From positions 1 through 64,000 of the forward strand of contig JAPTJF010000222.1 in assembly GCA_029339195.1 (NCBI GenBank): 64,000 bases of DNA, written 5' to 3'. The DNA comes from Micractinium sp. NFX-FRZ (Eukaryota; Chlorophyta; Trebouxiophyceae; Chlorellales; Chlorellaceae). This document shows positions 10,801 through 22,082 of this stretch, one piece after another. Made by a program: the position numbers and the translations under genes. The number at the start of each line of letters is the position of its first letter. The stretch's first letter is position 1. Below the pieces are notes generated by a model. The model was not told the origin of the DNA. It did no database searches and saw only the letters and a program-made list of their open reading frames with translations.

Positions 10801-13800
10801 GAGCCATGCATGCCATGCGTGCCATGCGCATCGGCGACTGGGCCCCACTGCCCAGTCGACCCCTCTTAACAATCATGATTTGCTGCCCGCCTGCCGCACA
10901 TGTGCCCACCCCTGCAGGGCGTGGGCGGGCTGCTGGTCACGCTGGAGGGCAGCTGGCACTGGTGGGACCTGGGCGCCGGCGGGGCGGCGGCCTTTGCCAG
11001 CGAAGTGGACGGTAAGGGGGGCGAGCTGGGCTCAAGGGCTGGCGTGGTGCTCGCGTGTGCGTGTGCCTCGGCCGTGTGTGCAGCCAAGCTGAGCCCTGGC
11101 TGGCACACTCACAAAACTGCAGGCAACCATTGCAGTCCTGCGCGCAAGTGCATGCAGCAAGTGCAGCGCCAGCCTTTTGCATGCTGCTTCCCGCTTCCGC
11201 CGCTGCACATGCCAAGCTGGAAGCCTTCTTTCCTGAGCCGTGCCGTGTGCCCGCCGCCCTCACCCCCACTGCAGGCGTGCGTGTCCTCACCGCCGACCGC
11301 CACTCCCTGCTGCGCCGCGTGCCGCGCGCCCTGGCCAGCGTTCTGGAGATGGGCAGTACCAGTCCGGGGGCGCTGCTGTATGACGCCAGGCGGCTGTTTG
11401 ATGCCCAGGACGCACGCGCCACGGGTGGGTGGGGAGCAGCGACTGGGACATGCTAGCGCAGATGCTGGGTGGTAGGGGCTGCAGGTGACTGGAGAGTTGT
11501 TGACTCTTCCCGCTGTGTACTTCCTGCCTGTGCACTGCGCTCGCCCTCGCCTGGTCCCCTGCCCACCTCTGCCATCTTTCCTGCCGTGTTCAACCTTCAC
11601 ACAAGCGTGCCCTGACCCTGCCACCAGCCAATCCGCCTTGCGCCCTGTCCCCACCCCGGCCCACTCCACTTGCCCCCCCAGGCGAGCTACTTGACCTGGT
11701 GCGCGGCGGTGAGCTGGCGGGGGCGGTTGACGACTGCCTGGCAGCAGCAGCAGCCGAGCTGGACCCGCTCAAGCAAGCCGCCCTCCTGAAGGCCTGCTGC
11801 TACGGCCGCGCCTTCCGTGCACTGGAGCCAGGCGCCGGCGGTGCCGACGCCAGCGCTGCCACGGGCGGCGGGCTGGTCAGCGTGTGCGGGGTGGAGTGCG
11901 ATGTGCGGCGGCAGACGTACGAGGTGGCGCGGCGCCTGAGGGTGCTCAATGCGCTGCGGGAACCAGGTGCGTGTGGGAAGGGTGACAGACATGCATGCAG
12001 GAAAGTGTAGTGTGCTGTGTGCATGCGTATTGCCTTCCCAGTTGGATGCATGCAGCACCCGTCCCCTAAACAAGTAGCTGCAGCCCCTCCAACGCCCGAT
12101 CTCGTAGTTTTGACCCTGCGCCCCTGCGCCCGTCCCTGCACACCGCGCCCTCCTGCTGTGCAGGCGTGGGCATACCCCTCACGCTGCCGCAGCTTCAAGC
12201 CGAGGGACTGCCCGCGGTGGTGGCCCGCCTGGTGGGGCGCCGGCACTATGCTCTGGCCATGCGCATTTGCCAGGCTCTGGGCCTCAGCACCGAGCAGGTG
12301 GGTGGCCTGGGCAGCAGGGCTAGTTTACGACAGCAGGGCTTCAACCCGGGGTGTGTCTACTTGTAGAGCAGGATGACTGGGGTTTGGGAGAAGGTGCGCG
12401 GTGCAGCACGAGGCACGGGCATGGCCATAGTGCTGGCGGGTGCTCAGCTCAGCCCAGCCCTGGCAGTCAGCAGCTGCCCTCTTTAATCCCTTCCCCCGGA
12501 TGCCCACTGCTGCATGGCCCCCAGGTGCTGGTGCGCTGGGCGTGCGACAAGATCAGTGCAGCGGCGGCCACAATGGGAGATGATCAGCTGCTGGAGGCTC
12601 TGCAGGTGCGTGGTATGTGTGTGCACTAGTCTAGGAGTAGTCCTTACAGTAACGAAATACCACGACCAGGCATGCTTTACAGCACAAAGTAATGTGCACT
12701 GAGGGGACTCCCTGCAGCAGGGCATGGCTGCCTGACAAGCGGGGCAGCAGCCGGCGGGCGGCCAGATGCGGCATTGCCTGCGTGCTAGCCCGTGCGCTAT
12801 GCGAGCAGAGCCCAGCAGGCAAGCATGTGTTTCCCTTCCAACCTCTTTCAACCGACCTCCCGGGTGACCGTGCAGGCCAAGTTGGCGGGGCAGTGGGGCG
12901 TCAAGTATGCGGCAGTGGCGTCGCACGCCGCGTCGCAGGGCCGGCAGCGCCTGGCGGCCCTGCTGCTTGACCACGAGCGGTGCGCGGCGGAGCAGGTGCC
13001 GCTGCTGCTGGAGCTAGGTGGGCGGGGCGGGGTGGGTGGGGTTTGCTGGTGTTGTAGAGGGTGAGGTGCACAGGGTTGAGGCGGGTTGTCCCTCTGCCTG
13101 CACCTGCGCCCGGCGCTTGTTGCAGCCAGCACCGTGCCTGTAATAGGGTTGGCTGGCCACCAACGCCTCTCCGCACTCCCCACCACCCTGCCCTCTCGCC
13201 CTTCCACCCCGCCTGTCAAGCGTGGACTTGCGTTGGACAAAGTCGCGTACTGGCATGGGGCCACTAACTGTTCTCTTCCGCCTCTCTGCTCCTGCCTCCG
13301 CCCCTGCCAGGGCGAGGGGGCGCATGTTCTCTGCATGTAGATTGTGGGCTGCATTTCGAGAATGGAATGCCCTGTAAATGCGTGTGCTGGAATGCCCTCT
13401 AATTTAGGCATGTCCCTCCAACCCTGCCCTGCCGTCCAGGCGAGGATGAGCGTGCTCTGGACAAGGCTGTGGAGTCGGGCGACTCAGGTGGGTGGGTGGG
13501 GCCGGGGGCCGGGCGGTGCAGGCGAGGTTGCCCAGGCTGGGCTGGCGTGCCGGGGTGTTGGCATACGCCCGTGCACACTCACTCCACCTTTGAAATACAG
13601 CAGATACTGTACACAGTGTTGACATCAATGCCACCACCTCCACATGTGCATGCATCTTGCAACCGCCCCCCGCTCCCACTCGCCTGCTCTGCAGACCTGG
13701 TGTTCCGCGTGGTGCACGCCATGTGGCGCCGCCTGGAGCGCGCCACGGCAGCCGCCACCGCCGCCGGCAGCAGCAGCCGGCCCGGCAGCGTGGCGGCCAC

Positions 13801-16156
13801 CGGCCAGGAGCGCTTCTGGCAGGCGGTGGCGCGCAAGCCGGCGGCGCTGGCCTTCTTTGCCAAGTACTACCGGCAGCAGGTGGGGCAGGGAGGACCTGGC
13901 TTCTGTTCCGGGGCGGGCACAACGGTTGTGTGCCCGCCTCCCCTGCCCTGCCTTCCAATCCCCCAAGATCCCCAACCGTCGTCAAGCAAGTATGGAGCAG
14001 CCGGGCATGTACCTACCTCACCCTCTGGTCGGCCCTTCATGTGGCCACACGTACAAAAATGCGATGTCCTTTTTATTTGCAGGAGCCCTGGTTCTTGTTA
14101 AGCCCTGGTTCATCAGGCCCTGGGCGGCAGCAGGAGGCGGCAGCAGTGCCCTGACCTGCCCTCTGCCCGCTGTCCCCCCCCTTCATGTGCTGCCCATTGC
14201 CCACTGTCTCCCGTCCACAGGACCCCCAGCTCCTGCTGGAGCTGTACGAGGCCATGGGGCAGCAGGAGGCGGCGGCGGAGCTGCACCTGCAGGCGGCGCT
14301 GCAGCTGGCGGCCAGCGGGGGGGCCAGCGAGACGGGGGTGCAGCGGGAGCTGGCGCGGGCCAAGGATGCCTACACCCGCGCCACAGACTCGCAGGTGGGT
14401 GCCAGGGTATGATTGGCTGGATGCAGCTGGGGTTTGTGGGTGGGTGGGCCGGGGGGAGCTGGCGCCTGCCAAGCCTTAAGGATGCTTGCCCTTGGGGCTC
14501 CCATTCACACAGTGTCGTTCGACTCGACTCGACATGTACCAAAGTTGTTGTGGTGGTTCCGATGCTTTTGAGGCTGGGGGAGGGACAGCGATGCGGCATT
14601 GGTGGTAGGTGGCGTGGGCTGGCTTCCGCCGGAGCTTGCCTGGCTTGCGCCCTTCACGCATGCTTGCGCCCGCATTGGCACCACAGTTGCTGACGCGCTG
14701 TGCGCCCATCCATCCCTTCCTGCCCGTGCCCCTCATGCCTCTGCCAGCAGGGCCGCGACCACCGTTGGGAGGCAGCGTCTGTGCAAGGCCTGGCCCGGCT
14801 GCGGGAGCAGCAGCTGGATTTGCAGAGCAGCACCAAGCGGTGAGCGGTCAGGGGGCCCCGGTGCCGGTGCGGTGCTGGCAGGTGCACTTGGGCACACTGC
14901 TGCATCACAGCTCGCTAGCGCTGCCTGCCTCGCATCCCGCCGTCACCCCCTCCCTTGCTCCCTAACACCCATCAGCCTGCCTGGTCCAACCCTGCCTTGC
15001 AGGGATGGGTTTGTGGGGCTGTCCGTGGCAGACACGGTGCGGCAGTGCCTGCGGCTGGGGCTGAAGGAGCAGGCAAACAAGCTGGCCCGGGAATTCAAGG
15101 TGGGTGCACAGTGGGGCGGAGAAGGGAGTAATAGTGGCGGGTTGAGGTCGATAGTTTGTGGCTTAACCTGGCCAGGCGAACAAGAAGGCCACAGATGCTT
15201 TGACTGCCAGCCCCAGCTGCCGTGACCACCTGACACCTGTATTTCCCTTGTAATGGCACGTCCCACCCACACACCCTGATGCGCTTGCCGCCCCCACCCG
15301 GGCGCAGATGCCGGAGCGCCAGCTGCTGCTGCCTGATCTTGCTGCTTTCATACAAAGTTGTGTTTGCCGCCACCCTTGTCTGGCATTCCTGCAGATGCCC
15401 GAGCGCCAGCTGCTGCTGGTGAGCGCGCAGGTGCTGGCGGGGCAGCACGACTGGCCGGCGCTGCAGCACATGGCGGGGCGGCTAGAGCGCAAGTCGGGGG
15501 TGACCATGGACCACGTGATTGCAGCGGCCAGGTGAGGGCGGGGATGCCACATGTCCCGCCCCCGTGCCTGCCCAGCTTTGTGGTCCCACCACAAGCAGCA
15601 TGTATGCCGCGCCCTCAAGACCTGTGCTGTCCCACCCCACTTGCCCACCGCCTTCCCGCTGCAGGGCTCACGGCGCCCCCACCGAGGTGCTGCGCTGGTT
15701 CATCGACCGCGTCACGGGAGACAACGCCCTCATGCGCAAGGCACAGGTGTGCAATTGTGGTGTGGGTTGTTTGGCAAGGTTTTTGGGCAAGGTGGGACCC
15801 TGAGGGCTGCCGCGCCGGTTGATAACAGTGCCAGCCACGGCCCGTCAGGCCCACCTCCCGCTGATGCCCTGCCTTCACGCCCCACCCCACCGTAAACCCT
15901 ACAACGCTCCTCTCCCTCCTGACCCCTCCCTCCCCGCCCCACCCCACCCGTACTGCACCTTTACCAGTACTACTCGGAGCTTGGCATGCCTGCCCAGGCC
16001 CGGCTGCTGTCGGAACAAGCAGAGGCGCAGCAGGGCGCAGCAGCCACGGCGGCGGGCATGCTGGGCAGCCTGCGGGGCGCGGTGGGCGGCACTGTTGGCT
16101 CTTTCGTCAGCCGCATGCAGCAGCAGGGCGGCGGCGGCAGCGGCGGGGTGCGGTAG
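7845..16156 (+). CDS. VPS16: VPS16, core subunit of HOPS/CORVET tethering complexes
   Basis: Core subunit of the class C Vps complexes that tether endosomes and vacuoles before SNARE fusion. Twenty-two exons: 7845-7999, 8168-8381, 8631-8767, 9109-9253, 9502-9587, 9853-9926, 10293-10360, 10584-10658, 10918-11011, 11275-11424, 11682-11966, 12164-12297, 12525-12605, 12876-13017, 13440-13487, 13695-13879, 14221-14394, 14751-14839, 15003-15099, 15395-15531, 15665-15746, 15968-16156. All phases agree and give 946 residues, somewhat longer than animal VPS16 (about 840). Landmarks in the family order: DWQLVGDAYYSRRQLYALDW at the N-terminus, GGPIAALRDD and SAAGAPLGRVLW in the beta-propeller, YEVARRLRVLNALR, then KAVESGDSDLVF, FAKYYRQQDPQLLLELYEAM and RDGFVGLSVADTV in the alpha-solenoid. 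The tail is Gly/Gln-rich. An alternative acceptor at 15307 would add 29 residues in frame. Shares a 383-base divergent promoter region with BUB1. Confidence 0.95.
15284..15418 (+). repeat. Duplicated acceptor plus exon start in VPS16
   Basis: AG followed by ATGCC[GC]GAGCGCCAGCTGCTGCTG occurs at 15308 and again at 15395, exactly 87 bases apart. Both have an upstream pyrimidine/AG acceptor and the interval is open in frame. Confidence 0.75.
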
Positions 16157-16664
16157 CACTCGCTGGTGGTATCAAGTGAGCAGTCACTCCACCCATGTAT
16201 TGCTTTTACAGCTTGTATCCTTGTACCACCCACCACTGCGCTCTGCTTTCTTGACATCACATGCACGCCTCCCCCTGCAGCTGTGCACCAGTGGCATCAC
16301 GAGCTCACCTGAGCAACCAGGGCTGACTCTCCACTGTAAAGTTGCAACTCGTGCTCACATGGGCTGGGTAGTCTGTGCACAATGTTTCTTGATTCTGAAT
16401 ACAAGATGCATGTAGAGATTGTTCTCCGTGCTCGATATCGTGAGCACAGAAGCGGAACCACCACTCAGCCGCCTCCCGCCCCAGCACGGCGCAGCGTGCT
16501 CAGTGGTGTTCATGGCCTGAGTATTTCGCTGTCCGCCTGACTCCCATCGTGTTGCACCCGCAACGCATAAGCCATCACTGCGCTGGAGTCCCGGTGTCGT
16601 GCTTAGGAGAGAGCTGCTCCTTCAATGAGCGGAACTCTGGCGCTCGCCGCCGGGGCCTGATCGC
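16157..16664. other. Intergenic VPS16-GLE1
   Basis: Holds the VPS16 3' untranslated region, including TGTAA at 16335-16339, and presumably the GLE1 promoter. No further gene seen. Confidence 0.5.
16335..16339 (+). promoter_or_regulatory. Probable poly(A) signal TGTAA of VPS16
   Basis: TGTAA is the usual poly(A) signal in green algae. This copy lies about 180 bases after the VPS16 stop. Confidence 0.45.
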
Positions 16665-19600
16665 ATGAGCATTCGTTCGACTGCTCGAATGGCGGTGCAC
16701 TCCACTCCAGCCACCGGAAGCAGCGCACAGCAGCCGCGGCCGGGCTCAGCTGCGGCGCAGACGCCCATCGACTCTCTGCCTTTCCTGAGCCGCCTGGCGC
16801 GCACCGTGAGCAATGGCAGCATCACAGCAGGCAGTCCCGCAGCGGCAGCAGGCGCGCGCGGCGGCGCCGCCAACCTCCCGCCTGCCGCCAGCGGTGGCCA
16901 GGCGGCGGTGCAGCAGCTGCAGACCCCCGTGTTTGGCACGCGGCGCAGCAGTGCAGGCATGGCAGGGCTGGCCGCCAGCCCTGGTTTTGGCGCTGCAGCG
17001 GGCTCTGGTGGCAGCCTGCGGACGCGCAGCGTTGTGGCCACGGCAGGCCGGCTGGGCGACATGAGCAGCAGCCGGCGGTTGTCAGCACCCACAGGCTACT
17101 CGGAATCGGGCATGTCTGGTGAGTGTGGTGCTGGGCCCAGTAGGATTGGGGGTCTGAGTTTCATATTTTTAAGGTTAGTATTCAATGTGTGCATACTGCT
17201 AGACTAGTTGACCAGGCAAGCACCAGCCCTGCCATGGGCAACCTCCCTGCCTGCCTGCCCTGCCTGGCGTTCTGGCCCACCCTGCAGACGCCACTGGCCC
17301 CAGCTTTTCGATGCAAGCACCCAGCGGCCTGAGCAGCGATGAGGAGGACGAGGTGACGTCGACAGCAGCGGGGAGCGCCTTGAGTCGCCGGCGCTGGTGC
17401 GCAAGAGGACATTCTCCGAGTTGCAAGTTCAATGCAGTTGGGACGCAGCCAGGGGTTGGCGGGCAGTCTGGGGATCATCAGCGTGCCACCCGCCAGCAGC
17501 AGCCCTCTGACCTGCCTGGTGCCCTTGCTGCTGCTGGCTCCACTTTCACAACCACAGCCTTACCCTGGTGGGCTGCTGTCCCTCTGCCCGGCAACCTCCT
17601 CACCCAACAAACAACCCCCCTTGCTGGCTCTGTGGGCCCCCCTGCAGGTCCAGCCTGGGCGGGGTGCGCCCGCTGGCACCTGCTGAGCTGGCGCTGGCAG
17701 AGGCCACCTCCCAGCTGGAGCGCTTGATGAGGGAGGAGTCCCAGAGAAAGGTGGCAGCCTTTGAGCGTGCGCTGGCAGACATAGATGCTGATGAGGCTGC
17801 TGAGCTGGCAGCCGTGGAGGCGCAGCGCACGCAGCAGGCTGCTGCCGTGGCGGCCGCTGAGGCGGCCGCGGCGGCTGCACGGCAGGAGCAGCGCAGCGCG
17901 TTGCTCAGGGGGCTGCGCTCGCAGCACCAGCAGAAAGCGGCGGAGGGGCAGCGGAAAGTGCAGCAGCTGGAAGCTGCAGTGGCGCAGCAGCGGGAGGCTG
18001 CTGCCGCAGCGGCCAAGGCACAGGCGGAGCGGCAGGCGGCAGCACAGGCGGCAGCGCAATCGAAGCAGCAGCGGCAGCAGCAGGAAGCTGCGGCAAAGGC
18101 GGCAGCCGATGCAGCGGCGGCAGAGGCAGCCGCCGCTGCCACGGCACAGCGCAAGCAGCAGGTGGCGGCTGTTTCGGCGGCGCAGGCAAGCGGGCTGCGC
18201 ATCGCCCCCTCAGCCGCCCAGTGGGAGAAGCAGTGCGCCGAGGCGCTGGCGGCAGCACAGGTAGGATGTGGTGCCGTGGTGTGCTGGGTGTAGCACTCTT
18301 GGTGGCTGGGGTGCATGCCCGGCCCTGCATGCTGCCTCCCCCTTTTGCACACACAACCATGAACCCTGCCGCGGCCCCCTGCCCATTTCCTTGACCTACC
18401 TGCCCCTCCCCTGCCTGCACTTCTGTATGCCTGCCTGCCTGCCTGCCTGCCCGCTGCCAGAGCAACATTTGCACGTACCCCACCCTACGCCCCTTCCCCC
18501 CTCCCGCCTGCCAGGCCTCTGTCAAGCCGTTTGTTGATGACCGGGCGATGCGGGACAAGAAGCGGGCCATCGACAAGTTTGTGACCCTGAACGTGCAGCA
18601 GATCAGCGCCACGCTAGAGCAGGTGGGTGCTAGATGTGTCAGGGATTGAGGTTTCTGAAACGGGGTGGTCATGGTAAACAGTGCTCAAGTTTGTGACGCA
18701 GCAGACCGACGCCACTCTAGAGCAGGTGGGTCCTAGATGTGCCAAGGGTGGAGTTGTTGGGCGGTCAAGGTGGTGATGCTGACCGTGCAGCAGGCCAGCG
18801 CACGCTGGAGCCGATGGGGCCTGGGGCTGGTGTGTGGGAACCAGGCCATACTGCCTGTCCTGGCCCAATGCATATCAGGCATAGGGAGGCCCCCTTCCCG
18901 AACCCCCTTCCCACTCGCCTTATGACCTCCTCTGTCTGCGCCCCCTTTATCAAATGATTACAATTTGATAACATTTTTTTGTTTTGTTTTTAATCCCCCC
19001 CCCTTCCCCTCGCCGTTACGACCTCCCCTCATCTCTGCACCTCCTCCCCCCTCCCTTCCGACAGATCCGGCTCAAGGCCCAGGCGCTGGTGGGCTTCGTG
19101 GCGGCGCAGCACGGCGCGCAGCGCACCTACGCCCTGCTCACGCTGGCCAACAAGCTGGTCAGCCAGTGCGAGGTGCAGGTGAGGAGGTAGCCTTGGGGCT
19201 GCGCTTAGGGGGGGTGTGAGGGGCAAGCCACCTGTGGAAAGGCCACCCTGCCGGCCGGCCGCCTGCAACTCTCGGGCCCTGGACTTGTGCCTGTTCCCTC
19301 CGTCAAGTAGCAGGATTCGCCTTCCCAGCTTTTCCTCTTGTATCACTTGCTTGTTTCCTCGTGCGATCACCCCGCAGGTCACGCGGCTCAACTCTGGTTG
19401 CCTCCCGCAGTCCGTGCTTTCGTATATTGTTGACGTCACGCCGCGTGTGCCTTGGTCGCTCGCCCGCAGGTCACGCGCCTCAACTCGTTTGCCTTCCCGC
19501 TGGCCGAGGTGGCGGTGGCGGTGATGGCGGCGCAGCACGACTTTGTGCCGCTGCTGGCCGCCCGCCTGCACCAGGTGGGCAAATGAATGGGGGGTGTGGG

Positions 19601-22082
19601 GTGCGCGTCACGGCTGGCTTGCAAGGGCAGTCGGGAGAGTGAGAATGCAGGGGTTACGTGGAACAGAGGAGCGTGTGCCCCCGCGTGCATGCATGCCACG
19701 CCCTGCGTGGCATGCAAAACAAAACAAAACGCAAAACAGAACAAAACACAGGGCGTGGCGCACCTGCCTGTTCCCCCGACCCACTCCATACGCTGCCCCA
19801 ACCAGCCCCTCCTGCTGTCATCCATGCCTGGCTCACCCTACCCCTGCCACCTCACTCCCCCCGCCCCCCGCTCTCCGGCCCACCCACCCTGCCCCCAGGT
19901 CTGCCCGCTCACCGTCCCCAAGTACTACGTCTTCAAGTCAGGGGCGGACGAGGACGGCTACCTCAAGCAGCTGGGCTACCGCATCAGCGTGGACGAGGAC
20001 ACCGGGCAGGTGGGCTTCGGCTGCCGGGGCATGGTGGGGGTGGGTGGGATGGGGTACGAATGTGGGATCCGCTGGCCGGGGCGAGATGAGGAGAGAGAGC
20101 GGGGTGCTGTGGGCCAGGTTGGTGCACGGGGCTTTCGGCGTGGACGAGGACACCGGGCGGGTGGGCTTCTGCTGGCCAGCAGGGCCAACCGGAAATCAGA
20201 GCGGGGTGCTGTGGGCCAGGGTGGTGCACGAGCTCAACGTGGGGATTGGCACAGGGCAGGGCTGCGGCTGCTGCAGGGTCATGGCCGCGGTGTGGTTAGG
20301 TGAGAATTGAAGTCAACGCAGATGGCGTATTCGTGGGGGGTGCCTGCCTGCCAGCCTGCCCGCCCTCACTGGCTGGCACTGCCCCGACACATACCACCTT
20401 GCCCTCTTTCTTTTGTCCACCCTGCCGCGCCTGCTGTGCCAGGTCAGCAAGGAGAGCACCGACGAGTTTGTGGGGCGCATGGCTGGGTACGTCATGCTGT
20501 ATGGGGCGGCCATGCAGGTGGGTGGGTGGTGGGTGGCTGATAAGCCAGGGCGGGGCTGTGAGGTGGGGTGGTGGTGGGGCAGTGGGAGGAGGCTGCGACA
20601 GGGAGGGTTGGAGGCAGGGGCGGGCAGGGATGCGCTGCATGGGGACACGAGGGGTCAACGTGGGGGCAAGGAAGGAGGCTCGGCGGAGGGAGGCTGGGGG
20701 GAGGCCGGTGGCTTGCCTGCTGCAAGAGTTGAGGGGGAGAGGCCTGCCGGCGCGCCCATGTCCCTCCAGGCGCCGCTAGCCTTTCTCCCTACAACCCCGT
20801 GCGCGCTGCTTTGTTTCCCAAGGATGTGCTGCTCCTGCAACACCCCGCGCCACCCTGCCCCCCGCCCCACCACGCCCTCTCCTTCCCCCGGCCCGCCCGC
20901 ACACCTACCTTCTGTCCCACCCGCAGTCGGACAACCCCCAGAACCCGCACGGCCTGCAGCACGCCTGGGCCATGCTGGCAAGGTGCGCTGCTGCTGCTGC
21001 TGCCCAGTAGCCGATGCCAGGTAGCCGAGGCAGCTGCTGCTTGACCCGCAGCGGGCCTGGGCCCGACCCACCCTGCCGCCCGCCTGAATGCCCCTGCACC
21101 GCCCGGTGCTCCCCACCCCTCCAGCTGCCCACCCACCTGCCCCGCCACCCTTCCCCACGCCCCTGCTTGCCTTTCGTTTCCCTGCCCCAGGCTGCTTAAC
21201 GCGCTGCCCCCGAACCGGGTGACCGCCACCGCCGTGGATGCCCTGCTCAAGGTTGCGGGATACCGGCTGCAGCAGGCCTACCGGGGCCAGTTCTCCAAGC
21301 TGCTGCAGGTGGGGGGGCTGCTCTGGCTGCCCTGGGCTGCGCAGTGTGTGTACAATTGCCTGCTGCACCGCGCACCTGCTGTGCATGCTGTGCACGGATT
21401 GTTCATGATGTCAACATTGCTGTCAACATTGCCAGGTCGCCGGAGAGGCTGCACGCCCGCACTGCCCACCCCTGCCCCGTGCACCAGCCTCCTGCGCCCA
21501 TCGCCCGCAGCACAGCGGCCGGGGCCCTGCACCCGCTGCTCTTCTCCTCGCTACACTCCCTGTGACTGTCACGCACCAACCATCCGCCGCTGCCCGCAGT
21601 ACATTGACCGCGAGTTCCTGTCCACCCTGGGAACCTCCAACGACCCAGACGCCCGGGCAGTGTACACACGGTGAGCATGGGTGACTGGTGCGGCTCCAGT
21701 CACGCCACGTCGTGTTTTGTTTGCAGCGAGTTTTGTGAGGTATGCATGCGGTGAGCGAGACTGGGGGTCAAGGTGTGTGCACGCCTGGTTCTGAACCACC
21801 TGCACCGCCCTGGGCATGTGGCGGCAAGCATGGCAGGGGGTGGGGCTGCTGATAGCGTCCCCTTTGCCTTTCACCCCCCTGCCCCTCACTTCTTCCTCTT
21901 GGGTCCCTCACCCTCACTTCCTCCTCCCCTCAGCCCCTTCCCATCCACTGCCCCACCTCCCTCCCCCTCCCCCTCCCCCCAACCGTAGCATCCAGACCTA
22001 CCTGCGCACCGCCCAGTTCAGCAAGCCACCCGAGGGGCGGGAGATGCCGCAGTTTGATGCCAGCAGCTACGACCGGGCATGA
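16665..22082 (+). CDS. GLE1: GLE1 mRNA-export factor / nucleoporin
   Basis: Cytoplasmic-side nuclear pore factor that, with inositol hexakisphosphate, activates the DEAD-box ATPase DBP5 in mRNA export (family knowledge). Twelve exons: 16665-17118, 17288-17396, 17648-18260, 18515-18622, 19065-19178, 19470-19574, 19899-20009, 20443-20517, 20927-20982, 21191-21308, 21600-21670, 21989-22082, giving 675 residues. Residues 1-150 are low-complexity Ser/Ala/Gly. An Ala/Gln/Glu/Lys-rich coiled coil occupies about 200-390. The C-terminal GLE1 domain follows with its usual landmarks: PKYYVFKSG, YLKQLGYRI, EFVGRMAGYVMLYGAAMQ, NPHGLQHAWAMLARLLN, VTATAVDALLKVAGY and QFSKLLQYI. Three introns hold degenerate copies of neighbouring exon ends, listed separately. 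Other ATGs upstream are out of frame, so 16665 is the simplest start. Confidence 0.93.
18577..18835 (+). repeat. Three copies of an exon 3' end in a GLE1 intron
   Basis: The true exon end (to 18622, CACGCTAGAGCAG then GTGGGTGCTAGATGTG) is copied near 18689-18745 (CACTCTAGAGCAG then GTGGGTCCTAGATGTG). A weaker third copy near 18775-18820 carries GTGCAGCAGGCCAGCGCACGC. Confidence 0.7.
19370..19500 (+). repeat. Duplicated acceptor and exon start in GLE1
   Basis: CCCGCAG then GTCACGCGGCTCAACTC at 19378 precedes the real acceptor CCCGCAG then GTCACGCGCCTCAACTC at 19470. The spacing is 92 bases, so use of the first copy would shift the frame. Confidence 0.75.
19720..19750. repeat. (AAAAC)n run in a GLE1 intron
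   Basis: A short A-rich pentanucleotide repeat that stands out in otherwise GC-rich introns. Confidence 0.6.
19983..20265 (+). repeat. Tandem copies of a GLE1 exon end and donor
   Basis: GTGGACGAGGACACCGGGC is at 19989 (real exon end at 20009) and at 20140, with a degenerate third copy near 20238. GAGCGGGGTGCTGTGGGCCAG repeats at 20097 and 20199. Confidence 0.75.

Noticed and set aside
17600..18672. Long antisense open frames across the GLE1 coiled coil
   Set aside because: Mirror of Ala/Gln/Glu-rich GC-rich codons; the composition is a shadow of the real gene.
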